64,000 nucleotides of DNA from Verrucomicrobiales bacterium (GTDB taxonomy: Bacteria > Verrucomicrobiota > Verrucomicrobiia > Limisphaerales > UBA11358). The notes under the pieces were generated by a model. That model searched no databases and was not told where the DNA came from. It saw only the letters and a program-made list of their open reading frames with translations. Within the stretch, counting starts at the first letter, position 1. Each line of letters starts with the position of its first letter. Positions 1-7,693 of the stretch are shown here, one piece after another. The stretch covers positions 434,001 through 498,000 of the forward strand of contig JAQTQB010000002.1 in NCBI GenBank assembly GCA_028712475.1, given 5' to 3'. The position numbers were made by a program, and so were the translations under genes.

Positions 1-521
1 CAAAAATCTTCAATGGGGAATTTAGGCCGCATCCGGAGAACCTCTTTGAATTTCTTTGTTCCTTTAATTTTCTCATACGTCTCAATCACTCGATCCCGAT
101 TTATCGTTCTTAATTCAAGAGTCAGCGCTGCCAAAACATACGCCCCATCATCCGTATGAGCCAGACACGGCCACGAAACTCCTCCACGTTGAGTGCAACC
201 TTTCCATTTAGTATTCCATGAATAATAGAAAAGACCGTTTCGTGGTGCGCGAGTCCGTCTCGGATTGACCCTCACTATCCCAGATGTATTACGAGACGAC
301 ATTCTGCCTTCTGGTGATAGATGAGGAATTGGCCCAAGCACCTCATTCATCTTAACCGCATAAGTAACGGCCTTCAGCTTTATCGTTTCGTAATCCCGTC
401 CGTGTGCGTATGAAAAAATGACCGACTTACGGCGGAAAAGATTCGGGTGACGAAAGACAAAACATTTCGAGAAAACATTGTCGGTCAGATGTTCTGGAAG
501 TTCGCGTTTTGAAGCTTTCAT
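1..521 (-). CDS. Hypothetical protein, possible AP2-like DNA-binding domain (3' end cut off by window)
   Basis: An open reading frame starts with ATG at 521 and runs without a stop to the left edge, so at least 173 residues are encoded and the C-terminus is missing. The middle of the protein (about residues 75-135) has the pattern 'SRNTSGIVRVNP' followed by aromatic and basic strands and an A/L-rich helix. This loosely resembles AP2-type domains found in phage and homing-endonuclease proteins. That assignment is tentative. The gene is clearly poorer in GC than its neighbours, which suggests acquisition. No partner gene is visible in the window. Confidence 0.6.
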   Translation of the reverse strand, partial: MKASKRELPEHLTDNVFSKCFVFRHPNLFRRKSVIFSYAHGRDYETIKLKAVTYAVKMNEVLGPIPHLSPEGRMSSRNTSGIVRVNPRRTRAPRNGLFYYSWNTKWKGCTQRGGVSWPCLAHTDDGAYVLAALTLELRTINRDRVIETYEKIKGTKKFKEVLRMRPKFPIEDF

Positions 522-565
522 AAATTTCCCTTTGAATTTTGCAGAAAGTTCATCATTTCACAAAA

Positions 566-1285
566 TTATTTTATCCCCGCCAGCCTTTCCTTCCAGATTT
601 TGTAAAGCTCCACCGTGGCGCGGACGTCGCGCAGGCAGTATTCGGCGATGTCGCGGAATTTGCCCTCGGCCATCAGCGTGCTCACGTCCATGCCGGTCAC
701 GCCGTGGCTTTTGGGCGATTCGATGCCGAAAGCCTTGCAGTAAAAATCCAGGTTGAACCGCCGCGCCGCGCCGCCCTGCCCGCCGACGGAATAAAACGTG
801 AACTGTTCCGCCAGATCGCAGTGCGGCTCGACCGCGTAACGATAGCCGAGCCAGTTTTTCTTCGAGATCGGCACGTTGAGCAGCGCCGAGCGGAGATAAA
901 TGAACGGCACATCGAACCCGCGCCCGTTGAAGGTGACGACGTGGTCATAATGCTTGGCCACGTCCCAGAATTCCGTGAGCAGTTCAAATTCATCCGCGCA
1001 CGGAATGAACTTCACGGGCGCGGTCTCGTCGTCCACTTCCTCATAATCTTCCGCGAGGAACAGCACCTGGCCACGCTGCTTTTCCGCGTTGAGCATGGCG
1101 ATGCAGACGACCTGCGCGGTGAACGGCCAGAGGCTGAACATCTGCCGGATCTCGGCGCGCTTCTTTTCGCGGGCCGCTTCATCGGCAATCTTTTCCGCCT
1201 CGCGGAAAAGGTATTCCTGCTGCACCTCGTCAAAATTTTCAAGCGGCTGCGCGGAGGTCTCAATGTCGAAAACAATGGTGGCCAT
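566..1285 (-). CDS. Predicted 3'-5' exonuclease, DnaQ-like fold (PolB exo-type)
   Basis: A 239-aa protein beginning MATIVFDIET, where the DIE motif near residues 7-9 is the Exo I metal-binding motif of RNase H-fold exonucleases. An Exo II-like 'TFNGRGFDVPF' lies mid-protein and an Exo III-like 'YCLRDVRATVELY' near the C-terminus. This order and length match the stand-alone 'PolB-like 3'-5' exonuclease' family, and there is no polymerase domain. It probably trims DNA or RNA 3' ends in the cytoplasm; the substrate cannot be inferred. It follows rimO on the same strand, separated by a palindromic CACCAAG-type repeat. Confidence 0.85.
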   Translation of the reverse strand: MATIVFDIETSAQPLENFDEVQQEYLFREAEKIADEAAREKKRAEIRQMFSLWPFTAQVVCIAMLNAEKQRGQVLFLAEDYEEVDDETAPVKFIPCADEFELLTEFWDVAKHYDHVVTFNGRGFDVPFIYLRSALLNVPISKKNWLGYRYAVEPHCDLAEQFTFYSVGGQGGAARRFNLDFYCKAFGIESPKSHGVTGMDVSTLMAEGKFRDIAEYCLRDVRATVELYKIWKERLAGIK

Positions 1286-1301
1286 AATCTATTCGAGAAA
1301 T

Positions 1302-1361
1302 TGAACCACCAAGACACCAGGGACACCAAGCTTAAAAACTTTGTGCCTTGGCGGTTAAACC
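1302..1361. repeat. CACCAAG-type intergenic inverted repeat
   Basis: The left arm (aaccaccaagacaccagg) and the right arm (ctttgtgccttggcggtt) are near-complementary. The element lies between the exonuclease start and rimO, and its right arm contains the rimO stop codon (minus-strand TAA at 1357-1355). Similar elements occur at 24041-24112 and 50129-50261. Confidence 0.7.
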
Positions 1362-3055
1362 GGCTCGGCAATCAAATCGTAATCCGTATGGCCGACGACT
1401 TTGACTCGGGCGAATTTTCCAACCGGCAGTTTCCCGCGCACATAGACGCGTCCGTCAATGTCCGGCGCATCGGCTTCGCCTCGGGCGACGAGGTAAACGC
1501 CTTTCATCTGCGCCGTGTGCCGGTCGGTTTCGCGGATGAGTCCGTGCTCCCATGAACTTACGTTCGCGCTCTGCAATTGTTTCGCGTTCGCTTCGCCTTC
1601 AACGATGACCTTGATCTCGCGGCCCACGAAGGATTCGGAAACTTGTTTGGCGATCTTGTGCTGCGCGGCCATGATGAGTTCCCGGCGTTTCTGTTTCACC
1701 TTGTCGGAGAGCTGTCCGGCCATCGCACCCGCGCGCGTGCCGTCTTCCTGCGAATAGGTGAACACGCCGAGCCGCTCGAATTTCGTCTCGCGGATGAAAT
1801 CTAGGAGCGTCTGAAAACTGGCCTCGGTCTCGCCCGGAAAGCCGACGATGAACGTCGTCCGCAGCGCGATGCCGGGAATGCCCGCGCGGATGCGCCGGAT
1901 GAGATCCACGATGTATTGCTGCGAAGTCTCGCGCCGCATCCGTTCAAGCATGTTCCCGTGGATGTGCTGGAGCGGGATGTCCACGTAGCGCGCGACTTTC
2001 CTGCACCCGGCGATGGTCGCGATCAGTTCGTCCGTCCAATGCGCCGGATGCGTGTAGAGCAGACGGATCCAGAAATCGCCCTTAAGCGCATTCAATTCGC
2101 GCAGCAGCGTGCAAATGGTCGTGGCATCGGCGGCGAGCGACTTGGTGGCGGCGGAAAATTTCTCCGGCGAAGAAATGGCGCGGCTGTGGTTCGGGCGCAG
2201 GTCGAGTCCGTAGTAGGTCGAGTCCTGCGAAATCAGGTTGATCTCCTTCACGCCGTCGGCGATGAGCGCCTTCGCTTCCTTGACGATGTCGCTCTGCGTG
2301 CGGCTGCGGTGCGAACCGCGCATCCGGGGGATGATGCAGAAGCTGCACGGATGATTGCAGCCCTCGGCGATCTTCAGATACGCAAAATGTTTTGGCGTGA
2401 GCCGGAAACGCGGCGTGCCGAAATCAGGGATGAAGATGGGGCGGGCGGTCACATCCAGCAAAGGCGAGGATGGAGCATGTAGCATGGCGGATGGCGCTTT
2501 GGCTCCGACGACGGTTTTGGTCTTTCCGAATTTATCCGAGCCGCGCAGAGATTCTTCTTTTTCGTGCGCAGAGACGTCGCGGTTCTTCTCCAACTCATTC
2601 AATCGCCCAACGACTTTCTGCTTCTGACTTCTGACTTCTGACTTCTGACTTCTGACTTTCCCCGCCCGACTGGCAATGGCTTTGCCCACGATGTCGCCAA
2701 CTTGCGAGACCTGGTCAATGCCCATGAACGCGTCCACTTCGGGCATGAGCTTGGGCAGCTCCTCGCGGAACCGCTGCGAGAGGCAGCCGGAAACGATGAC
2801 CGCCTGGCCGCGATGATTCGCCTCGCGCAACTCAACGGATTCAAGAATGGTGTCCACGCTCTCCTCCTGCGCGGAGTCAATGAAGGAACAGGTGTTGACG
2901 ATGACGGCATCAGCCTGCGATGCGTCGTTGGTGATCTCCACGCCGCCTTTCATCAGCGAGCCAAGCATAATCTCGGCGTCCACCAGATTCTTGGCGCAGC
3001 CAAGCGAGATCAGTCCGACACGGAGCGGACGGACATTGGAATTTTTCTTCGTCAC
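1355..3055 (-). CDS. rimO: Ribosomal protein S12 methylthiotransferase RimO
   Basis: A 566-aa radical-SAM enzyme that would methylthiolate an aspartate of ribosomal protein S12. Visible are the N-terminal MTTase domain (SLGCAKNLVDAE, with cluster cysteines at about 20, 56 and 91), the radical-SAM CxxxCxxC at 233-240 (EGCNHPCSFC), and a C-terminal TRAM-like region ending VGHTDYDLIAEPV. The start is GTG at 3055. The protein is about 120 residues longer than usual for RimO. The extra sequence (about residues 132-200, between the two domains) is low-complexity and partly encoded by a CTTCTGA heptamer array. A second short insertion lies near residue 290. The catalytic motifs are intact, so it is probably functional. 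Confidence 0.93.
   Translation of the reverse strand: MTKKNSNVRPLRVGLISLGCAKNLVDAEIMLGSLMKGGVEITNDASQADAVIVNTCSFIDSAQEESVDTILESVELREANHRGQAVIVSGCLSQRFREELPKLMPEVDAFMGIDQVSQVGDIVGKAIASRAGKVRSQKSEVRSQKQKVVGRLNELEKNRDVSAHEKEESLRGSDKFGKTKTVVGAKAPSAMLHAPSSPLLDVTARPIFIPDFGTPRFRLTPKHFAYLKIAEGCNHPCSFCIIPRMRGSHRSRTQSDIVKEAKALIADGVKEINLISQDSTYYGLDLRPNHSRAISSPEKFSAATKSLAADATTICTLLRELNALKGDFWIRLLYTHPAHWTDELIATIAGCRKVARYVDIPLQHIHGNMLERMRRETSQQYIVDLIRRIRAGIPGIALRTTFIVGFPGETEASFQTLLDFIRETKFERLGVFTYSQEDGTRAGAMAGQLSDKVKQKRRELIMAAQHKIAKQVSESFVGREIKVIVEGEANAKQLQSANVSSWEHGLIRETDRHTAQMKGVYLVARGEADAPDIDGRVYVRGKLPVGKFARVKVVGHTDYDLIAEPV
2618..2660. repeat. Heptamer tandem repeat (CTTCTGA)n inside rimO
   Basis: About five tandem copies of CTTCTGA lie within the rimO reading frame. 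On the coding strand they give repeated S-E-V-R-S-Q-K peptides between the MTTase and radical-SAM domains. Three heptamers equal seven codons, so the array keeps the frame open. Confidence 0.85.
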
Positions 3056-3135
3056 AGTCGGTGGAGTTTAGCAGGGTTTGGCGGTGAAGCAATCTTGCGA
3101 AACGGCTCGCCCCACCAAATCAGGCGGAGTTGAAA

Positions 3136-4698
3136 TTATTTCGCGGCGGAATTGGTAGGGACAGTTTCCACGGCGTTCGTCACCGCCACCGACGGGGCGT
3201 TGGTCGGACCGGCGGCATTCGGCGGCGTGCTGGGTTCAGCGGGCATTCCGAGTTGTGTCCGGATCACCGCACGCGCGGCGTAGGGAAGCACCGGCTTTTG
3301 CGTGTCGAGAATCCGGTTCAGGACTGTGCGGTTGAGGACATCAAATGGCGGCAGGCCGACACGCTCGAGGTTGCTCTTCAACGTGGAGATTTTTTTCTGA
3401 TAGTTTTCGTAAACCTTCCGGGCGAGATTTTTGTAGCCTTGATAGCGGTCATCCGAACCGATGGCCATCTCGTAATACGACCTGAAAATCAAACCTTCGA
3501 TGACGCCCGTGATGCGTTCCTGCGAGGTGTCGCCGATTTCCGACTGCACACGCGCCACGGCATATTCATCAAGCGTGAGATTGCGCGGGAACGAATTCTC
3601 ATCGTTGTCCAAAATCGTCTTGTCGGGATATTTCTCACCGAGCATTTTATACCATCTGGCCGCTTCCGCCACGCGGTTGTTTTCGTAAAGGAAATAGACG
3701 GCATCTTTCAGAAAATTCCGGTGCGCCTTCAAAATGCTGTCTTTCATGCCCGGCTGCGTTTCTTCGGCAAACATTCCCAGATAGGCGTCATTGACCTTGG
3801 GGACGAGATCAAGGTTCGGCCCGAGGGCGTAGGTTTTGTTGAACGGATCTTCGATGATGCGTCCGTGATGAAACGCCTGGAGCATGGACTGGTAAATGTT
3901 GCGGCGCACGGTGATCAGATCATCCGCCTTCACCTTGTCGGGATTTTTCTTCGCCGCCTCCAAGCCTTGCGCGCCCCAATAAATAGCGTGCGCCTCAGGC
4001 AGCCGCCAGTCCAGCGGGCCGTATTGCGTATCAATTTTTTGCGCAAACGCCGCATCCATCTTGTATTTGTCGCGGAACAACGCGGCGTTGTTGCTAGCTG
4101 CGGCATCCGGCGGATTGATTAGCAGGGCAAAATTCGTCCCGTGCTCGCCGAAGAGCGGGGCCATCTCCTGCGCCCATTGCTGTTTGTAATACATATTCGC
4201 GTCGTCGAGGTTCGCACCCATCTTGTGCTGGAAGAACCAGGCCAGTTCGCGGTATTGCAAGGTGTCGTTCGGATTGTAGCGAAGTCCCTCGTCACGCAGC
4301 AGCTCGATCCCGCGCTCAACCCAGCGCCAGCGGTCGGGAAAATCCTTGAACTTGACGGAAATGTTGTAGGCCATGTTCCACGCCTGAAACAGCCAGACCT
4401 GCGTGAAGCTCGGCTCCAGTTGCGTGATCCAGGTGGCAAGCTGCGCCGCCTCGAAAAACTTGTCATCCTGCTGCAAATCATTCGCGCGGATCCAGAGGAC
4501 GTTCGCAATCAAGCCGCGAAAGCCGCCCAGCGCGACCGTCGTGAACGCCAGCACCGGCGGCGCATTGTCCAGCGCCTTCATGCGTGTCAGGCCAAGCTGC
4601 TCGCGGTCGCGGTTCAAAAATTTCTGCATCTGCCCCGAACCGGCCAGCAATGCGGCGGCAAGCAGGAGCAATAGAATTTTTTTGGCGCGGATGCTCAT
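3136..4698 (-). CDS. Membrane-anchored protein of unknown function, partner of an ABC-2 exporter
   Basis: A 520-aa protein with a signal anchor (LLLLLAAALLAG, about residues 9-20) followed by a mostly helical region rich in aromatic residues, with TPR-like spacing but no repeat clear enough to assign. The C-terminus is Pro/Thr/Ala-rich. Its ATG overlaps the stop of the upstream ABC permease by four bases (ATGA at 4695-4698). It is therefore translationally coupled to the permease and likely part of the same export or envelope complex. I do not recognise a named family. Confidence 0.8.
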   Translation of the reverse strand: MSIRAKKILLLLLAAALLAGSGQMQKFLNRDREQLGLTRMKALDNAPPVLAFTTVALGGFRGLIANVLWIRANDLQQDDKFFEAAQLATWITQLEPSFTQVWLFQAWNMAYNISVKFKDFPDRWRWVERGIELLRDEGLRYNPNDTLQYRELAWFFQHKMGANLDDANMYYKQQWAQEMAPLFGEHGTNFALLINPPDAAASNNAALFRDKYKMDAAFAQKIDTQYGPLDWRLPEAHAIYWGAQGLEAAKKNPDKVKADDLITVRRNIYQSMLQAFHHGRIIEDPFNKTYALGPNLDLVPKVNDAYLGMFAEETQPGMKDSILKAHRNFLKDAVYFLYENNRVAEAARWYKMLGEKYPDKTILDNDENSFPRNLTLDEYAVARVQSEIGDTSQERITGVIEGLIFRSYYEMAIGSDDRYQGYKNLARKVYENYQKKISTLKSNLERVGLPPFDVLNRTVLNRILDTQKPVLPYAARAVIRTQLGMPAEPSTPPNAAGPTNAPSVAVTNAVETVPTNSAAK

Positions 4699-6083
4699 TG
4701 CGTTCCTTGTGCCGTCGCCAGTTCGCGCCGCCCGAACAGCACGATGCCCGCCAGGGCGATGACCCCGCCGAGCAGCAAAACAATCTGCCCGAACGCCAGG
4801 CCCAGTTCGCCCCAGGTGATGGCGCGGCCGCTGCTCAACGCATCAATCGGCGAAAAGTTTTCCACCAGCCGGATGACCGTCAGCATGCCCTTGAACATCG
4901 GAATCAGCACCACATCGGCTTCCGAATGTCCCGCCACGCCCGTTTCTTCGTTGCCCACACCGACCGTGCCCGATTCCACCGCATCCGCCAGCGTGCCGCT
5001 CGACAGGGCAACCACCAGCATCGCCAGCGAAAAAAATGTCGCGACATGAAACGAAAGAAAGCTTGCCGCCGCCAGCCCCAGCGCCGCCAGCAGCGCCATC
5101 CAGCAAAAAATTATCGCCAGCCCGCGCGCAAAATTGAGCGCGAAGCCGCCTTCAGGATACAAAACCTCCATGCCGTCCTCGAGTGGGAACAGCAGCGACG
5201 TGTCGTTTGGATTCGCAAAAAGGATGGTCAGGACACCATTGGTATCGGACAGATTCGGCGGGATTTGAAACTCATGAACCGTGTCTGGCGCGAGGCTCAT
5301 CGGCGTTTCCGTGCGCCAGAGCTTCGCCGTTTCCGGCACGCCAACCTGCCAGAGCGCGAGAAAAGTGCCGGAAGGACTTTTTTGCGCCGCATTGAATTTC
5401 ACCCGCAATTGCAGCGGTTTGTCGCGCAGGTGATTTTTGGCGAAACCCAGGTCAATCTGCCATTCGTGCTGATAGCCCGGCGGCACGACTTGCATCTCCG
5501 CCTTGACCTGCTCGCGGATCTGCCGCTGCACTTCCGGCAAATCCGCCGTCGTCACCGGGCTGTTCTTCAAACGCTCTTGCAAAATCCGCTTCGCCTCCGC
5601 GTCAATCTCCGCCGATAAATCTTTTTCCTTCGCCGAACCGCGCGCCACCAGCACCTGCTCGCGCAATTCTTTTTGCACGTCGGCGGGCAGCTTGCTCGCG
5701 CGCCATTCCAGCAGGCCGTAAACGCATCCGCCCGACAACACCAGCAGCGCCGCGTTCAGCGACATGATGCCAAGCCATTTGCCGATCCAGATCTGCCAGC
5801 GCGCGATCGGCTTCGTCGCCACGACCTGCATCTGACATTCCTCGATGTCGCGCGCCAGCGTGCCGCACGCCAGCCACAACGTCGAAAGTCCGAGCAGCGC
5901 GGTGATGGTGGTCAACGTGTAGGTCAGCAGAATCTGCGTGAACCCGCGCGCCGTGCCGTCGTCTTTGATCAAAATCGGCAAACCGACCACTGCCGCAAGC
6001 AGCAGCACGGCAATCACGAGGAACAGCCGGAACCGGAACGCGGCCTTCCAGGTCAACCAGGTGATGGCGAGAATTCTTTGCAT
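4695..6083 (-). CDS. ABC-2 type transporter permease
   Basis: A 462-aa membrane protein. An N-terminal helix (about residues 15-35) is followed by a second pair (TTITALLGLSTLWLACGTLARDIEE, about 58-80), a typical ABC-2 permease start. Next come a long soluble insert (about 140-300) and four or more helices towards the C-terminus. 'ARDIEECQMQVVATKPIARWQ' is the cytoplasmic segment often seen in Gld/Nos-type permeases. The gene lies downstream of an ABC ATPase and overlaps the next gene by four bases, giving a three-gene exporter operon. The substrate is unknown. Confidence 0.87.
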   Translation of the reverse strand: MQRILAITWLTWKAAFRFRLFLVIAVLLLAAVVGLPILIKDDGTARGFTQILLTYTLTTITALLGLSTLWLACGTLARDIEECQMQVVATKPIARWQIWIGKWLGIMSLNAALLVLSGGCVYGLLEWRASKLPADVQKELREQVLVARGSAKEKDLSAEIDAEAKRILQERLKNSPVTTADLPEVQRQIREQVKAEMQVVPPGYQHEWQIDLGFAKNHLRDKPLQLRVKFNAAQKSPSGTFLALWQVGVPETAKLWRTETPMSLAPDTVHEFQIPPNLSDTNGVLTILFANPNDTSLLFPLEDGMEVLYPEGGFALNFARGLAIIFCWMALLAALGLAAASFLSFHVATFFSLAMLVVALSSGTLADAVESGTVGVGNEETGVAGHSEADVVLIPMFKGMLTVIRLVENFSPIDALSSGRAITWGELGLAFGQIVLLLGGVIALAGIVLFGRRELATAQGTQ

Positions 6084-6122
6084 CAGTTCTTTTCGGTGGG
6101 GCGAGACTCCGTCGAGCCCTGA

Positions 6123-7346
6123 CTATTTTTTGTTTCCGCCCAGCAGCGACGAAAGTTTCTCATCCGCCTTCGACAAATCCACCGGCTTCTCCGTCTGGGC
6201 TACAGTCGCGGGCTTTTCCGGCACTGAAGCCGGCTCGGCAGGTTTTGCCAAAGCCTCCAGTTTTTTGTCGTCCACCTTGGTCCCGGCGGACACGGCCGCT
6301 TTGGGTTCGGCGGGTGCTGGCAAAACTTGCGGCAAGGCCAGCCGTTCCAAAACTTTTTCCGCTGCGGGCCTGGCTTCCATGCCGCCGCGCAGATACTCGG
6401 CCACGCGCGCGCCGGATTGGGCGCCGCTCGTTTCCGCTGCGGACTGTTTCGCCTTTGCCACCACGTCGAGAAAATAGCTTTCGAGATTTTGCGTCGGATT
6501 GTCCACGCGCACTTCGCCGGTCGTGATGTCCTTGCGGATGATTTCCAGCACGCGCTCCAAAGTCGGGCGCGCCAGCACCGGCGTCGTGATTTGCAGTGTG
6601 TCCGGTGTCGCCAGCAAATCCTTCAGCGTGCCGGCCGCCTGGATTTTTCCACCATAATAAATCACCACGCGGTCGCAAACGTCCTCCACATCGGAAAGCA
6701 GATGGCTGCTCAAGATCACCGTCTTGCCGCGCCGCGCGAGCGCGATGATCAAATCTTTCACCTCGCGGCAGCCGATCGGATCAAGGCCGGCGGTCGGTTC
6801 GTCGAGAATGACCAGATCAGGATCATTGATGAGCGCCTGCGCCAGCCCGATGCGGCGTTGCATACCCTTGGAGAATTCACCGACGGCGCGCGTCTGTGTT
6901 TTGCCAAGACCGACCATTTCCAGTAATTGTTCCGCGCGATTGTCGCGGTCGCCTTTTGAGAGATGAAACAGATTCCCGAAAAAATCCAGCGTCTCGCGCG
7001 AGTTGAGGTAGCGGTAGAGATACGATTCTTCCGGCAGATAACCGATGCGCGATTTCGTCTGCACATGACGCGGCGAATGGCCGAAAACCTCGATGTGTCC
7101 CTTCGTCGGATTCAGCAAGCCGAGCAGCAGCTTGACCGTCGTGGATTTGCCGGAGCCGTTCGGCCCAAGCAATCCGAAAACTTCGCCGCGCCGGACTTCA
7201 AAATCCACGTTGTCCACCGCGCGCGCCTTGGGACGGTTCCAAAAGTCCTTGAACACTTTCGTCAGCCCGCGCACGGAGACGACAACTTCGCCGCTCGATT
7301 GCGGGTTGCGGGTTGCGGATTGCGGATTTAATTCGGCGACGGGCAT
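6123..7346 (-). CDS. ABC transporter ATP-binding protein with C-terminal extension
   Basis: A 407-aa ATPase of the ABC-2 exporter operon. It has Walker A GPNGSGKST (61-69), the ABC signature FSKGMQRR (about 158-165) and Walker B LVILDEP (178-184) followed by the D-loop and an SSH switch. The ABC domain ends near residue 240. About 165 further residues include an Ala/Pro/Lys-rich C-terminal tail. The N-terminus (residues 7-17, NPQSATRNPQS) is encoded by a GATTGCG-type heptamer array, so the original start may have been closer to residue 20. Confidence 0.93.
   Translation of the reverse strand: MPVAELNPQSATRNPQSSGEVVVSVRGLTKVFKDFWNRPKARAVDNVDFEVRRGEVFGLLGPNGSGKSTTVKLLLGLLNPTKGHIEVFGHSPRHVQTKSRIGYLPEESYLYRYLNSRETLDFFGNLFHLSKGDRDNRAEQLLEMVGLGKTQTRAVGEFSKGMQRRIGLAQALINDPDLVILDEPTAGLDPIGCREVKDLIIALARRGKTVILSSHLLSDVEDVCDRVVIYYGGKIQAAGTLKDLLATPDTLQITTPVLARPTLERVLEIIRKDITTGEVRVDNPTQNLESYFLDVVAKAKQSAAETSGAQSGARVAEYLRGGMEARPAAEKVLERLALPQVLPAPAEPKAAVSAGTKVDDKKLEALAKPAEPASVPEKPATVAQTEKPVDLSKADEKLSSLLGGNKK
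7298..7328. repeat. Heptamer tandem repeat (GRTTGCG)n at the 5' end of an ABC ATPase gene
   Basis: Four to five copies of GATTGCG/GGTTGCG are translated as the first residues of the ABC ATPase. The same unit recurs at 56368-56396 inside copA. Confidence 0.8.
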
Positions 7347-7356
7347 AAATTAATTT

Positions 7357-7686
7357 TCAAACTGTTCCAAATTGCAGCAATACATAAAACGCCAGCAGAA
7401 TAATCTGGCCTGCTCGCGATGCTGATTCATCGCGGCGATATGAAAGATAAAGGCAGATTACACCAGCAACCGCCAATCCCCAACCAGACATAATCAGCAT
7501 ATCACTCCTGTGGGATAAGCGATTCGCCTCAGAATACAACCCTTGCTGCTTTTGAACATCTGCCGTGTTCATCGCATTATTCTTATTGCGAGTTTTTTCC
7601 GCTGCTGCTCCAAATCCGCCCATATGTAAAAAAATTGCGATTAGAATTAGAAACAACGAAGCGAGTGAAAAAGCGCGCTTTTTCAT
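7357..7686 (-). CDS. Small membrane protein of unknown function
   Basis: A 109-aa protein with a signal-type helix (FSLASLFLILIAIFLHMGGFG, residues 5-25), a polar middle, then two hydrophobic segments (about 66-80 and 92-109). It is less GC-rich than both neighbours. It lies between the Zn/Cd ATPase and the ABC ATPase on the same strand, 7 bases after the former and 10 bases before the latter. No family is recognised. Confidence 0.6.
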   Translation of the reverse strand: MKKRAFSLASLFLILIAIFLHMGGFGAAAEKTRNKNNAMNTADVQKQQGLYSEANRLSHRSDMLIMSGWGLAVAGVICLYLSYRRDESASRAGQIILLAFYVLLQFGTV

Positions 7687-7693
7687 TTTGGTT

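Noticed and set aside
539..1555. Plus-strand open frame opposite the exonuclease and the rimO 3' end
   Set aside because: Shadow of two recognisable minus-strand genes; it also crosses a palindromic spacer.
2618..2660. Possible CRISPR array
   Set aside because: The units are 7 bp with no spacers, and there is no cas gene. The other heptamer arrays in the window were rejected for the same reason.
3130..4122. Plus-strand open frame opposite the membrane-anchored protein of the ABC operon
   Set aside because: Low-complexity His/Arg-rich translation typical of an antisense frame. The minus-strand gene has a signal anchor and operon coupling.
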